Assembly: GCA_024508355.1 (NCBI GenBank)
Contig: JAMZEJ010000002.1
Span: forward strand, 186,001 to 250,000
DNA: 64,000 bases
Direction of reading: 5' to 3'
DNA from: Rhizosaccharibacter radicis
GTDB lineage: Bacteria; Pseudomonadota; Alphaproteobacteria; Acetobacterales; Acetobacteraceae
Under the pieces are notes generated by a model. That model had not been told where the DNA came from and made no database searches. It saw nothing but the letters and a program-made list of their open reading frames with translations. The first letter of the stretch is position 1, and every line of letters begins with the position of its first letter. This document shows, piece by piece, positions 8,410 to 20,000 of this stretch. The position numbers and the translations under genes were made by a program.

Positions 8410-11385
8410 ATGATCGGTCGCGGATCTGAATGGCGGCGCTGGGAGCCACATATTCACGCCCCGGGCACCGTCCTGAACAATCAGTTCGGCGGGGGCACGC
8501 CGTGGGAGACCTATCTCACGTCCCTGGAAACCGCCACGCCGAAGATCGAGGCGATCGCGGTGACGGACTATTATTTGACGGACATCTATCAGGAAGTGCT
8601 GAGGTACAAGGCAGCGGGCCGCCTGCCCAGCGTCCAGCTCATTTTCCCGAACGTCGAACTGCGCCTCGACGTCGCCGCCAAGACCGGCTTCGTCAACCTT
8701 CACCTTCTCGTCAGCCCGGAAGATCCCCGGCATGTCGAGGAGCTGGACCGCATCCTGCAGCGACTCCAGTTCCAGGCGCACGGCGACACCTTCAACTGCA
8801 CGCGGCAGGACCTGATCTCGCTGGGCAAGAAGGCAGACACCAGTATCATCGACGACCGGGCCGCGCTCGCCCACGGCGCGACGCAGTTCAAAGTCAATTT
8901 TGACCAGCTCCGCCGCGTCATGCGCGAAAGCGATTGGGCGAAGGCGAACATCCTGATCGCGGTTGCGGGCGCCGCCGGCGACGGCACGTCAGGCCTGCGG
9001 CAGGCCGCCGACGCGACGATGCGCCAGGAAATCGAGAGATTCGCCCATATCATCTTTTCGAGCAGCCCGGCCCAGCGCGAATTCTGGTGCGGACGCCGGA
9101 GCGTGACGCTCGATCAGCTTCGCGAACGCTATGGCGGCTGCAAGCCCTGCCTCCACGGCAGCGATGCGCATGATCAGCAGACCGTCGGCCAGCCGGTCGA
9201 AGATCGGTATTCGTGGATCAAGGGCGGACTGGTATTCGACGCGCTGCGCCAGGCGTGCATCGATCCCGAGGGTCGCGCTCATGTCGCCGCCGAACCGCCG
9301 CGTACGGCGATGCCTTCACAGGTAATCTCCCACGTCTCGCTCGCTGACGCCGGCTGGGCCGCCACGCCCTCGATTCCGCTCAACCCCGGACTCATCGCCA
9401 TCATCGGCGCGCGTGGTTCCGGCAAGACCGCGCTAGCCGACGTGATCGCCGCCGGCTGCGACGCGATCACACCGGCGGCTTGGCGAGCCAACGAGAATAT
9501 CAGCCCGTCTTTCCTCGTGCGCGCCCGCAAACTTCTTGGCAATTCGACCACGACGCTGGCCTGGGCCGGCGGCGCCACTGTCACGCGCTTCCTGGACGGC
9601 CGCGACGCCAACGGCCATCTGGCCTTTCCCCGCGCACGTTATTTGTCTCAGCAGTTCGTCGAGGACCTTTGCTCCTCTGCCGGTGTTTCGGACGGCCTGA
9701 TCGCGGAGATCGAACGGGTGATCTTCGAGGCCCACCCCCAGGACGATCGCGACGGCGCCATCGACTTCGCCGAGCTACGCGAGTTCCGGACCGCCCGCTT
9801 CCAGCAGGCCCGGGAACGGGAAGCCGACGCGATCGCCGACATATCCGAACGCATCGCCACGGAGATCGAGAAGGAAGCTTCGATCGCCGGTCTGTCCCTG
9901 CAGGTCGCGCAAAAGGACGGGCAGATCAAGAGCTACAATCAGGATCTCGCCAAGCTCGTCGTCAAGGGCACAGAGACGCAAGCCGCTCGACACGCGCAGC
10001 TGGGACAGGCCGTTCAGGCGCTGCGCGGCACGATCCAGGCCTACGCCAACCAGCGTCGCACCTTCGTCGCGCTGCAAGACGAAGTGGCCAGCACCCGCGC
10101 CACCAAGGCGCCCGAACTTCTGCGCCAGGCCAAGGAGCGGCATCAGCACAGCGGCCTGAGCGCGCAGCAGTGGGATGAATTCCTGCTCATCTACAAAGGC
10201 AACGTCGACACGAGCCTTGCCGGCTACGTGACATGGGCCGATCAGCAGATCGCGGCGCTCACGGGTGTCCCCGTGCCGCCTGGGAATCCGAATACGCCCG
10301 TATTTCCCGACACGGCGGACTTGACCAAGTTGCCCCTTAACACGCTGCTGGCGGAGATGACCCGCCTCGAGGCGCTGGTCAGTGCCGACAACATCGTCCG
10401 CAACCAATACACCACCCTCTCGCAGCGCATCGCGCAGGAGAACGCGGCGCTTCAAAATCTGCAGGCGCGACTGACCGACGCCCAGGGAGCCGCCGCGCGT
10501 CGCAAGGACCTTCAAAGCGAGCGCGACGCGGCTTACGGCCGAGTGTTCCAGGCGATCATCAACGAACAGGCCGCACTTGCTGACCTCTACGCGCCGTTGA
10601 TGGCCCGCCTCACGGCATCAACCGGTACGCTGCGCAAACTCGGATTCTCGGTGCGCCGTGTCGTCGATGTCGCCGGCTGGGGAACCGTGGCGGAAGAGAA
10701 TCTTCTCGACCGGCGTAAAGCCGGACCATTCCAGGGGCGCGGCGCGCTCATCTCGCTTGCCGACGCGACCTTGCGCCCGGCATGGGAAACAGGATCGGCG
10801 GCCGATGTGCAGACGGCGATGGCCAACTTCATCGCCCAATATATGAGAGACCTGATCGGTCATGCCCCTTACGCGCAGAACCAGCAGGCTGAATTTCGCG
10901 CCTGGCTGAAGCAGTTCGCACATTGGCTCTTCGCCACAGACCACATCTCGGTGCGCTACGAGATCATCTATGATGGCATCGACATCCGCAAACTCTCGCC
11001 CGGCACGAGAGGGATTGTGCTGCTTCTCCTCTATCTGGCGCTCGACGATGCGGACGATCGGCCGCTCATCATCGATCAGCCGGAAGAAAACCTCGACCCG
11101 AAATCGGTGTTCGAGGAGTTGGTCGCTCTATTCATTTTGGCCAAGGCCAAGCGGCAGGTGATCATGGTCACCCATAACGCCAACCTTGTCATCAATACCG
11201 ATGCCGATCAGATCATCGTCGCGGACGCCGGGCCACATACAGCAGGCGGTCTTCCGCCAATCACCTATAAGGCCGGGGGGCTGGAGAACGCCGAGATCCG
11301 CAAAGCGGTGTGCGACATCCTGGAGGGAGGCGAGGAAGCCTTCAGGGAAAGGGCGCGGAGGCTAAGAGTCAGATTGGATCGATAG
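8410..11385 (+). CDS. PHP-domain protein fused to an SMC/Rad50-like ATPase
   Basis: A 991-residue protein. The N-terminal PHP-type phosphoesterase domain shows E-P-H-I-H (12-16), A-V-T-D-Y-Y (50-55) and C-L-H-G-S-D-A-H-D (247-255), likely metal ligands. An ATPase follows, with Walker A G-A-R-G-S-G-K-T (333-340), a long helical region (about 460-750) and Walker B I-I-D-Q-P-E-E-N-L-D near 887, then V-T-H-N. Similar proteins are, as I recall, called TrlF-family AAA-like ATPases. Nucleotide-gated hydrolysis of a nucleic acid or nucleotide is inferred. The start is ATG 8410 with A-A-A-G-G-A-G-G just upstream; the frame extends to 8317 without a ribosome site. It follows the nuclease gene after 122 bp. 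Confidence 0.85.
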   Translation: MIGRGSEWRRWEPHIHAPGTVLNNQFGGGTPWETYLTSLETATPKIEAIAVTDYYLTDIYQEVLRYKAAGRLPSVQLIFPNVELRLDVAAKTGFVNLHLLVSPEDPRHVEELDRILQRLQFQAHGDTFNCTRQDLISLGKKADTSIIDDRAALAHGATQFKVNFDQLRRVMRESDWAKANILIAVAGAAGDGTSGLRQAADATMRQEIERFAHIIFSSSPAQREFWCGRRSVTLDQLRERYGGCKPCLHGSDAHDQQTVGQPVEDRYSWIKGGLVFDALRQACIDPEGRAHVAAEPPRTAMPSQVISHVSLADAGWAATPSIPLNPGLIAIIGARGSGKTALADVIAAGCDAITPAAWRANENISPSFLVRARKLLGNSTTTLAWAGGATVTRFLDGRDANGHLAFPRARYLSQQFVEDLCSSAGVSDGLIAEIERVIFEAHPQDDRDGAIDFAELREFRTARFQQAREREADAIADISERIATEIEKEASIAGLSLQVAQKDGQIKSYNQDLAKLVVKGTETQAARHAQLGQAVQALRGTIQAYANQRRTFVALQDEVASTRATKAPELLRQAKERHQHSGLSAQQWDEFLLIYKGNVDTSLAGYVTWADQQIAALTGVPVPPGNPNTPVFPDTADLTKLPLNTLLAEMTRLEALVSADNIVRNQYTTLSQRIAQENAALQNLQARLTDAQGAAARRKDLQSERDAAYGRVFQAIINEQAALADLYAPLMARLTASTGTLRKLGFSVRRVVDVAGWGTVAEENLLDRRKAGPFQGRGALISLADATLRPAWETGSAADVQTAMANFIAQYMRDLIGHAPYAQNQQAEFRAWLKQFAHWLFATDHISVRYEIIYDGIDIRKLSPGTRGIVLLLLYLALDDADDRPLIIDQPEENLDPKSVFEELVALFILAKAKRQVIMVTHNANLVINTDADQIIVADAGPHTAGGLPPITYKAGGLENAEIRKAVCDILEGGEEAFRERARRLRVRLDR

Positions 11386-11428
11386 AGGGCGACCGTTCTG
11401 TTTCTTTCATTCTCCGCACGCCAAGCCA

Positions 11429-14400
11429 CTAGTTCAATGCAGGGGCTCCACCGACAACATCCATTAGCTTCTCGTAGCTGGTGACCACGTCATACTTGAC
11501 CCGATCCTCGGACACGCGCCGCCCGATCTCGTCGAAGAATTTGCGGGCACAAGCGATCTTTGTTTTCTCGATCTCTCGGAGCTTCATTGAGGACATGGTG
11601 CCCTTGGTCTCGGCGACGAAGTAGATTTGCTTGACGCTTCCCTCCTGGAAGGAAATCGCCCAATCGGGGTTGTAGTCGCCAACGGGTGTAGGGATCAGGA
11701 AGCCGCGCGGCAGCTTGGCGTAGACCACCACCTCGCTGGCGGTATCGAGCCCGTCGACGAACTTGCGCTCGATGTCGGAGTCGGTCACCACGTAATCGTA
11801 GATGTGCCGCTTGAGCTTGGCCGAGGCCTTGGAAAAGTCCTGGCCACTCTGGTTCGCGGTGAAGATGTCAACGTCGTAATGCTCGGCGAGCCCGTCATAG
11901 GCCAGCCGCTCGATTACCATCGTGGCCTTCTGCTCGGCGATGATCCGCGATGCCTCGGCGATGAAGTGCTCCGGGTTCTCCTTGAACTGGCCGAACACGC
12001 TGCCCTGGATGCCGGTTAGGATCTCGGCTGCAGTCTTGCGTGTGAGTTCCGTATTTTCGGCGATCTTCCCGAGGAGGTCGTACTTCACGAGCGAATGGAC
12101 CGATCCGCCGCGCTCGGTTGTAGACCCTGTCACGACAAAGCCATCACCTGCGTTCAGCTGCTCGTCAGTCAGCCCATCGCTCTGAATCCCAGTCTGGACG
12201 GTGTACTGGAGCGGCGTTACGCGAAGCTGGCTATCGAGGGCGCTTATGCATTTGCAGACCAATTCCTCGGAGTCGAACTCGACGCGATAGACGGCTTTCT
12301 GGTTGATGCGTCGCCAGAGCTCCTGGAATTCCTTCTTCTCGAAATTCTCATTCAGTGGATTGGTCTTGGGCTTGCGGCCATCCTCGACCTTGGGGAGTTG
12401 GGCGTCGCTGAAGACGCTGTCGATGATCTGGAAGATCTGATCGGCGTGCGCATTCAGCTCATCCGGCAGAGCCGCCAGGGTTCCCGCTTCCTTCGCCTGA
12501 TGGTAGGCCTCGGTGATCTGGTCCGCGTCATCGGAATAGTCGTTCTTCACGAGGTAGCGGTAGATCTGCTTCGCCATGGCCGGCGTGATCTCGACCGGGC
12601 CGGCATCCGTCGTAATGGTTTTGCCCGCGAAGTATGCTTCCGTCGCCTTGCGCGGACGCGAAGTCAGCGTGTCGGCGATCTCCTTCTGGAGACCGGCCAC
12701 GAAGTTCTTGTAGCTCTCACTTGCGACGACGGTGAGGACGTTGATGTCATGGACAACTGCGGGATTATCCATCCTATCGCCGTGTTGGTCCACCGACAGG
12801 CGCAGTCCGCGGCCCACTTCCTGGCGCCGCGAAACGGTGTTGTCGCTGTGCTTGAGCATGCACATGACGAAAACGTTGGGATTGTCCCACCCTTCGCGTA
12901 GCGCGGAATGCGAGAAGATGAACCGCGTGGGCTCCGCGAAGGACAGCAGCCGTTCCTTGTCCTTCAGGATCAGGTCGTAGGCGTCAACGTCGTCTGAATC
13001 GACCGACCGCGCACCCACGGCGGGGTCCTTCAGCCGGTTCGTCTTCTTGTCGATCGAGAAGTAACCGTTGTGCGTCTTGGCCGCATCGATGCCCGCCAGG
13101 TGCTTCCGGTAGGCGTCGTTATCAATCGCCAGCTCAACCAGATATTCCGCCTTGAGAAGCTCGTACTCCTCCTCGAAGACGCGAGCGTACTCGCCCTTCT
13201 CATCCGGCTGTGCGTAATCGCGGTACTTCACGACCTCGTCGATGAAGAACAACGAGAGCACCTTGATGCCCTGGGCGAAGAGCTGCTTCTCTTTGTCGAG
13301 ATGCGCCTTGATCGTCTCGCGGATCTGAATGCGCCGGATGTCGCGCTCGGAAACGTCACCGGTTGCCTCCCCGGCCCGGAGTACCAGGCCGTTGGTGAGC
13401 TCGACCGTGTCGTTGCGCGCGTCGATCTGGGAAATCGTGTATCCATCCCGATACTGATCCAACTCGCCGGACTCAGCGAACAGGTCGTCACGAAACTCCA
13501 GCCGCTTGAGCTGGCGCTTGATCTCACCGCTCGCGAGCTTCACCTCGATCTCGAGCCGTGCCACCGGCGCCTTCTTCGAAATTTCGATGCCCTCGAGATA
13601 GAGATAGGCGTTCGTGCCGGCGAGCCCGCGCGTCTGGATGCCCCGCACCGCAATCTTCTTCACCAGCTTTTGGTTGTAGGCGTCGAGCGCATCGAGCCGG
13701 TGAACACGGTTGTGTTGCGTCTTGTGGGTCGCCGAGTAGCGCAGGATCATGAGCGGCTTGAACTTGGGCAGCGCCTCCACCGTGGCCGCGCCTTCCATCT
13801 TCTGCGGCTCATCGAGGATCAGGATCGGCCGGTTGCTGGCGATCACGTCGATGGGCCTGCGCGACTGAAAGTCGTCCAGCTCCTCATAGATGCGACGGTT
13901 GTCGGCGCCGCGCGCCGCGAACGCCTGGATGTTGATGACCATCACATTGATGCCAGCGTCCGACGAGAAGCTTTCGAGCTCGTGCAGGCGCTTGGAATTG
14001 TAGATGAAGAATCGTGCCTTCTTGCCGTAGCCCTCGGTGAAGTGGTCGGCGGTGATCTGCAGCGACTTGTGGACGCCCTCCCGGATGGCGATCGACGGCA
14101 CCATGATGATGAACTTCGACCAGCCGTAGCGCTTGTTCATCTCGAAGATCGCCTTGATATAGCAATAGGTCTTGCCGGTCCCCGTCTCCATCTCGATGTC
14201 GAGGTTGATCTTGCACCCTGCGCTGGCGATCAGTTTGTCCGAGATCGGCAGATTCTGCCGACGCTGAACGTCCTTGATGTTGGCAAGCACCTGAGGCTCG
14301 GTCAGCACTAGATCGGCGTTCTTGAACCCGTCCTCGAAGGCGCTCGTCTGCGCCTTTCGGCCCGGATCGATCCGGTAGGTGACGCCGTTCGACATCGGCT

Positions 14401-14473
14401 GCCCGGCGAAGCAGTCCACGACGGCATTCACCGCCTCGGTTTGATAGGGCTGGAGTTTAAATTTCAGCTTCAT
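11429..14473 (-). CDS. Type III-like restriction enzyme subunit (Res helicase/nuclease)
   Basis: A 1014-residue SF2 helicase with a C-terminal nuclease domain. Walker A is M-E-T-G-T-G-K-T (95-102), motif II is D-E-P-Q around 217, and later motifs include [11 protein letters not shown] and V-G-R-G-L-R-L around 550. The C-terminal N-P-D-W-A ... F-V-A-E-T-K-G (about 935-965) is the PD-(D/E)XK core of type III Res subunits. Such enzymes translocate between inversely oriented sites and cut beyond them. It starts 9 bases after the Mod stop codon, so both are in one operon. It ends 43 bp from the convergent PHP-ATPase gene; I see no strong terminator there. Confidence 0.92.
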   Translation of the reverse strand: MKLKFKLQPYQTEAVNAVVDCFAGQPMSNGVTYRIDPGRKAQTSAFEDGFKNADLVLTEPQVLANIKDVQRRQNLPISDKLIASAGCKINLDIEMETGTGKTYCYIKAIFEMNKRYGWSKFIIMVPSIAIREGVHKSLQITADHFTEGYGKKARFFIYNSKRLHELESFSSDAGINVMVINIQAFAARGADNRRIYEELDDFQSRRPIDVIASNRPILILDEPQKMEGAATVEALPKFKPLMILRYSATHKTQHNRVHRLDALDAYNQKLVKKIAVRGIQTRGLAGTNAYLYLEGIEISKKAPVARLEIEVKLASGEIKRQLKRLEFRDDLFAESGELDQYRDGYTISQIDARNDTVELTNGLVLRAGEATGDVSERDIRRIQIRETIKAHLDKEKQLFAQGIKVLSLFFIDEVVKYRDYAQPDEKGEYARVFEEEYELLKAEYLVELAIDNDAYRKHLAGIDAAKTHNGYFSIDKKTNRLKDPAVGARSVDSDDVDAYDLILKDKERLLSFAEPTRFIFSHSALREGWDNPNVFVMCMLKHSDNTVSRRQEVGRGLRLSVDQHGDRMDNPAVVHDINVLTVVASESYKNFVAGLQKEIADTLTSRPRKATEAYFAGKTITTDAGPVEITPAMAKQIYRYLVKNDYSDDADQITEAYHQAKEAGTLAALPDELNAHADQIFQIIDSVFSDAQLPKVEDGRKPKTNPLNENFEKKEFQELWRRINQKAVYRVEFDSEELVCKCISALDSQLRVTPLQYTVQTGIQSDGLTDEQLNAGDGFVVTGSTTERGGSVHSLVKYDLLGKIAENTELTRKTAAEILTGIQGSVFGQFKENPEHFIAEASRIIAEQKATMVIERLAYDGLAEHYDVDIFTANQSGQDFSKASAKLKRHIYDYVVTDSDIERKFVDGLDTASEVVVYAKLPRGFLIPTPVGDYNPDWAISFQEGSVKQIYFVAETKGTMSSMKLREIEKTKIACARKFFDEIGRRVSEDRVKYDVVTSYEKLMDVVGGAPALN

Positions 14474-14482
14474 GGCAGCCCC

Positions 14483-16354
14483 TCAGATCGACTTGACGTC
14501 AGTGCCGGGGGAGACCTGGCGGAAGACCTGCTCGACGTTGATCTTCACCGCGTCGGACACGAAGCCGTTGTCGCGGAACACGACGCGCAGCGGCTCGCGA
14601 CCCGCAAGCTCCTTCACCAGTTCCTCCGTCACGCCGGTCTCGAAACATGCGACCAGCGCGTTCCCGTCCACGAAGAACACAGTCTTTCCCTGCACCGTCT
14701 CGCGCTGGATTGGCAGTGTCAGATCCACGCCCCAATCGACGAGTACCTGGAACAGCAAGTCCTCAGCAGTCCGGTCGGGCTTGATGTTGTCGACGTCGGC
14801 GAGCAAATTCTTCTGATCGATCTGGTCGGGGCGGTAGTACACGTCCTGCATGTTTGAGGTATCGACCTTTAACACGCGAAAGCCAACGTCACGATTCCAT
14901 TCACTGTGACAATCGCCATCCAGGACTTTCTTTCCAATATGGCGTATTCTCTCTTTCCCAACTTCAGCTACCGTTGAAAACTTTGTCTCCGTTTCCGGAG
15001 ATTTCATATTTAAGGCTTCCGCCATCTGTATCATGACGAACGGCCTTGATAACCCATCAGCGGCACATGCTTCGATTACGGCATGCGCCATAGTCGAGGA
15101 GCCAGAGAAGAAATCCAGAACGATATCATCATCGTTGGTGGAAATTTCCAAGATACGCCGCATCAACCTGACTGGCTTCGGCGTATCGAAAACCTCAGTT
15201 GTGCCAAATATATCTTTTATTTCCTTGCGGGCTTCATCTGTATGGCCAGCCTCATCATGAGGCCACCACGTCCACGGAATAACCCCCTTACTTTCGCTTA
15301 GGTAACGTATAACCCCCGGCTGAGCATCTCCATTTTTTCCAAAATAGATTTTCCCTTCAGCCTCTAGTTTTCGGAATTGCGACTCTACCATGCTCCAGCA
15401 ACGCCCGGCGGGTGGCGTGAAGATCACCCCAGAGGGAGAACGAATTTCATACATTTGGTTTGGCCTGTAACCTTGCGCTGTCATAGGTATCGCGCGCCAC
15501 GGACCGCGACCATCACCATCATCATTGCTGTAAGCCTTTTTTTGAGCCTCCGTTACCCCAACTCTATTGCTAACGCTTTTGAATTGTTCGAACGCCTTCG
15601 CATACACTAATATATATTCATGGGCATCGCCAATGACGCCCCTGTTTTCTCTCGAGTAACGCTTTTGCCAAACGTTCTGCGCAACGAAATTATCAGAGCC
15701 AAAAATCTCATCACAGAGTTTGCGTAGATTGTGCGCCTCAGAGTCATCTATACTAATGAAAATCACGCCATCTTCACGCAAAAGATCGCGGGCAACTCGA
15801 AGTCTAGAATACATCATCGTGAGCCAGTCAGAATGGAAGCGTCCATTCGCCTCCGAATTCGCAACAAGCTTGCCGACCTCAGAAACCTGATTGGATCGCA
15901 CTAAATAAACGTCCGAATTCTCGGCGAAATTATCCTCATACACAAAGTTTCCGCCGGTATTATAAGGCGGATCTATGTATATCAGCTTCACCTGCCCCAG
16001 AAGTGAGTTGCGAAGGAGCTTCATACCTTCGAGATTGTCACCCTCAACGAACAAATTCCTCGTCGAGTTGAATTCGAGGCTCTCACGTTCAGAAGGCCGA
16101 AGCGTCTTTGCGATAGGTGCATTAGCCAACGCTAGCGCCTCACGCTTCCCCGGCCAATCCAGTCGGTACCTCTCCTGCGGCCCCTCAACGAGGTGGTCGC
16201 TCAATTCCTGGCGCAGCTGATCGAAATCCACCGCCAGACGCAGCTGCCCCGTCGCCTCGTCGCGCGCTTCGGTCACGCAGCCGGGGAATAGGTCACGGAT
16301 CTTCGCGATGTTCTCCTGGCTCAGGTCAGGGCTGTGCATCTTCAACTTGTCCAT
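14483..16354 (-). CDS. Type III-like DNA adenine methyltransferase (Mod)
   Basis: A beta-class N6-adenine methyltransferase of about 623 residues. The catalytic motif D-P-P-Y-N-T-G is at about 128-134 and the AdoMet motif L-D-F-F-S-G-S-S-T at about 413. The region between them should hold the target-recognition domain. In type III systems Mod reads the site, protects it, and directs Res. I chose ATG 16354, with A-A-G-G-G-A six bases upstream; a TTG at 16372 would extend it by six residues. The DUF4391 gene ends at 16365. DNA from about 14.9 to 15.95 kb is clearly more A+T-rich than the ends of the gene, suggesting exchange of the recognition part. Confidence 0.92.
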   Translation of the reverse strand: MDKLKMHSPDLSQENIAKIRDLFPGCVTEARDEATGQLRLAVDFDQLRQELSDHLVEGPQERYRLDWPGKREALALANAPIAKTLRPSERESLEFNSTRNLFVEGDNLEGMKLLRNSLLGQVKLIYIDPPYNTGGNFVYEDNFAENSDVYLVRSNQVSEVGKLVANSEANGRFHSDWLTMMYSRLRVARDLLREDGVIFISIDDSEAHNLRKLCDEIFGSDNFVAQNVWQKRYSRENRGVIGDAHEYILVYAKAFEQFKSVSNRVGVTEAQKKAYSNDDGDGRGPWRAIPMTAQGYRPNQMYEIRSPSGVIFTPPAGRCWSMVESQFRKLEAEGKIYFGKNGDAQPGVIRYLSESKGVIPWTWWPHDEAGHTDEARKEIKDIFGTTEVFDTPKPVRLMRRILEISTNDDDIVLDFFSGSSTMAHAVIEACAADGLSRPFVMIQMAEALNMKSPETETKFSTVAEVGKERIRHIGKKVLDGDCHSEWNRDVGFRVLKVDTSNMQDVYYRPDQIDQKNLLADVDNIKPDRTAEDLLFQVLVDWGVDLTLPIQRETVQGKTVFFVDGNALVACFETGVTEELVKELAGREPLRVVFRDNGFVSDAVKINVEQVFRQVSPGTDVKSI

Positions 16355-16364
16355 CGTCATTCCC

Positions 16365-17072
16365 TTACTCAATCATCGCGGCGTTGGTGGGCTCTCCTCC
16401 GGAGAGGCGCTCCAGCTCCTGCCGTGCGGCACGCAGTTCGGCATTGATCGCCACGCGCTTGTTGAACTGCTTCTCACGGGCAAGACGGGCCTTGATCCGG
16501 TCCACCTCCCGCGACTTGGCCCGGATCGCCTCCATCCGCGCCACGCGCGTCTGGATGTCCTCGCCGGTGTGCTCCGCTTTGGCGGCGGCCTTTGGCATCA
16601 GCGCCGTAAGGAGGGCGTCGTAGAGACCGCCAAGATTGAGCGCCACCGGCAGCGGCTTGCGCGGCGCATCGTCAGGCGCCCAATCGGTCGCGAAATACTC
16701 GCTGACAACCCGCTTAGTGGCGTCGGCGTCGCTCGGCCGTTTGAAGGTGGCCACTGCCTTCCGCTTCCCCGACCAGCTGAGCTCGAAGATCAGCGGGAAC
16801 GGAATGGCGCGGTCGATCGCGCGCAGCACCTCTTCGTCGAGCTTGCCGTTGCGCAGGCTGATGCCGAAAACCTGAATCTCACTGACGGCCTTCGTCGCCG
16901 CGAGGTTCATGGTTTCCGGCGCGAGCTTGTACTTCCAAGTAATCTGATCGACCTGGGTCACGAACAGGTCCCTTGGCGCCGTGCCGACGCCCGCATGCTC
17001 ATAGATCCGACTTTTCGGAACAACGCGACCGAAGGCGGCGGCTTTGGGATAGTCGAAGAAGGGTGCCGTCAT
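16365..17072 (-). CDS. DUF4391 domain protein
   Basis: A 235-residue protein of the DUF4391 family, recognised from its length, sequence and place between a SNF2/PLD helicase and a type III-like Mod. The first 165 residues are alpha/beta; the last part (about 175-225) is a charged coiled coil rich in R, K and E. Its biochemical role is unknown to me. The ATG overlaps the stop codon of the helicase gene by 4 bases, so it is translationally coupled. An adaptor or DNA-binding role in the restriction complex is possible from context. Confidence 0.8.
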   Translation of the reverse strand: MTAPFFDYPKAAAFGRVVPKSRIYEHAGVGTAPRDLFVTQVDQITWKYKLAPETMNLAATKAVSEIQVFGISLRNGKLDEEVLRAIDRAIPFPLIFELSWSGKRKAVATFKRPSDADATKRVVSEYFATDWAPDDAPRKPLPVALNLGGLYDALLTALMPKAAAKAEHTGEDIQTRVARMEAIRAKSREVDRIKARLAREKQFNKRVAINAELRAARQELERLSGGEPTNAAMIE

Positions 17073-20000
17073 GCCGCCGACTCCTCGATCACGAGGAAGG
17101 CGATCAGTTCGAAGTCGTCGAGGCCGGCGATGGTGTGAACCAGCGCCGTGGTCCGCCCGCCGCTGAACAGGCTGTCGATGTCCTTTTCTGCCTTAACCTC
17201 GATCATTGAGCGGATCGCGGCGCTCAGAAGCGCGGAGCATTGCTCCATCTTGCGACCGTCCTGCGTCCGCTCATTGAACAGCTGGCAGACCGCCCGGATC
17301 GGCTCCGCTTGGCCCTTGCAGCTCGTGCGGATCAGATCGAGCAAGCGCTTCACCTCGGTATGGTCGATGACGACCCCACCGTCGTGACCGACATAGACGA
17401 GGTAATAGGGGTGCAGCCGGTTCTGCTGGTTGATGTTCACGCTGTCGTGGATGTTTTTCAGCGCGAAGATCACACCCGGCTTCAGACCTAGCGCCGGCTG
17501 CGCCGGCACCACCGCATGCATGCCATTGGGCAGATGCTCGAGGTCCCCGTGCTCCTTGATATGGTTCAAGAGATCCATGCGGAAGTCGTTGAGACCGAGA
17601 TCGGTAATGGAGATCCCGGTCCGCACGTCCTCTAGCTCGATCACCTCTTCCTGGAGGCGCTTGAGCTGCTCCTTGCGGTAGGCGATGTCGCTGCTCTTGG
17701 CGGTCAACACATTGTCGTCGCCGGTCGCCGTGACGTCAGCGATCATCATGCGGTTTTCGACACGCTCCTTGAGATTGATGTACTCATCGAGCGAGATTTC
17801 CGGCCAGTAGTTGACGAGCTGGATTTGGGCATTGGGTGACCCGATACGGTCGATGCGCCCGAACCGCTGGATGATCCGCACCGGGTTCCAGTGGATGTCG
17901 TAGTTGATCAGATAATCGCAATCCTGAAGGTTCTGGCCCTCGGAGATGCAATCCGTCCCGATGAGAATATCGATCTCGCCCGTTTCCTGCGGCAAGACGA
18001 GGCGCTTTTCCTTCGACCGGGGCGAGAACAGCGTGAGCAGGGACTGAAAGTCGTAGCTCTTCTTCAGCGTGCTCTTCGGCGCATCGGAGCCCGTTACCAT
18101 ACCGCAGTGCAGGCCGTCCGACGCGAGAAATGGCGATGCCAGATTTGCGTAAAGGTACTTCGCCGTATCCGCGAAGGCGGTGAAGATGAGAACCTTGCGG
18201 TTACCCGGGTTGAGCGGGCCGGCAACCTTGCGGGTCACGAGATCCTTCAGGTGCTGTAATTTTGCATCATCCTCCGGTCGCACCTTGTCCATCGATGCGA
18301 TCAAATCACCAATGAGCGTCAGATCCGCGGCGAGGTCGTGCTTCCAAGACGGAATGTCCATATCCGACAGGCTGATCTGAATTTTCTTGCCGACTGTGAA
18401 CTCATCGAGTCCGCTCAGGTCGTCATCGTCCGGATCGAAACCGGGATCGCCGAGATGGTCGCTCACGCTCTGGGCGGCGCCCGTGCTTTCATACGTGTCG
18501 ATCGCCTGGAGCGTCTGTGCGATGTTGCCGTGCAGCGCCCGCAGGGTGAGGCGGAATGCTTCGACAGAGCTCTCCAACCGCTTGAGCAAATTGGTGGTCA
18601 TCAGAGCCTGAAGGCTCCGCTCGCGGTCGGCCTGGCGCAACTTGCCGCGACCGCCTTCCACCTGAGTGTCGTAGATTTCTTCGTATTTACGAAGCCGGCT
18701 CGGCAGGATGTAGCTGATCGGGGCGTAGACCGCGAGCTTGAGCACAGAGAGGCTGCTGAAGATGTCGTTTAGGCCCAGTACGTCCGATCGATGGGTGATC
18801 GGGCATTGATACGACAGCGGCTTTCGGCGCTGGGGAAATTTGCCGATATCCTTGGTGTCGTAGAAGGTCTCGATATGCTTGCGGGAGCGTGCAATCGTTA
18901 CGGCATCGAGCATCTCGAAAAAATCGAAGTCGAGGGCCTTCAGGATCGCGGCTGCGGTTCGCTCCTCTGGAGGCAGATCGGACCAAGCGTTGAATGCCTT
19001 CTGCGCGCGTCGGAAAATCTCCTCGATTCCCGTGTTAGTCTTCAGCTTTCTACTGAGGTTTTCAGAGTCCCCCTCGTAAGCCAGCGCGAGCTGATTGCGC
19101 AGATCGTTGAACCGATTGTTCACCGGCGTCGCCGATAGCATCAGAACCTTGGTCTTGACGCCAGCACGGATGACCTTGTTCATCAGCTTCTGGTAGCGGG
19201 TCTCCCGATCCTTGAAGACATCATTGTTCCGGAAGTTGTGCGACTCATCGATGACGACGAGGTCGTAATTCCCCCAGTTCACTCGGTTCAGCGGAATCCC
19301 GAATGCCTCGCCAGATGTGCGGGAGAGATCGGTATGGCTCAGTACGTCGTAGTTGAAGCGATCCTTGGCGAAAATGTTCGTTGTCAGATTGGTATTGTAG
19401 TTCCGCCAATTGTCCGCGAGCTTCTTCGGACACAGAACCAGCACCGATCGATTGCGCAGCTCGTAATATTTGATCACCGCCAGAGCGGTGAAGGTTTTGC
19501 CAAGGCCAACGCTATCCGCCAGAATGCATCCATTGTGCATTTCAAGCTTATTGATAATGCCGGTCGCGGCGTCTCTCTGATAATTGAAGAGCTTGTTCCA
19601 GACGAGGCTGTCCTTGTAGCCAGTCAGATCGTTCGGCAGTGCATCCTGGTCAACCTCTTCGAGAAAATCCTGGAAGAGATTATAGAGAATATGAAAATAG
19701 ATCCGCTCCGGGGAGTTCTCTTGGTAGACGGACTCGATGTGATCGCAAATCGCGGCCGTGACGTCGCTGAGCTTTTCCCCATCGTTCCAGATCTGGTTGA
19801 ATAGCTGCAGGTAGACCTGCGTATGCGCTTCATCGTCGATGCGCGTGACGAGGTTCGATACCGCGTCGCCCTTCTGATAGCCGAGATCGACAGCCGTGAA
19901 GCCGCTGATCGGCATGTAGGCGACGTGACTCGTTTCCGCTGCCGCATGGATAAATTGCTGCATCGGCGCCTTGGTCGTGTTCGACCGAAAGCGAGCTTTC

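Noticed and set aside
11386..11428. Rho-independent terminator between the convergent PHP-ATPase and Res genes
   Set aside because: The 43-bp gap has no convincing stem with a U-run.
13070..14311. 413-codon plus-strand frame within the Res gene
   Set aside because: Antisense to conserved helicase motifs; leucine/arginine/valine-rich translation without domains.
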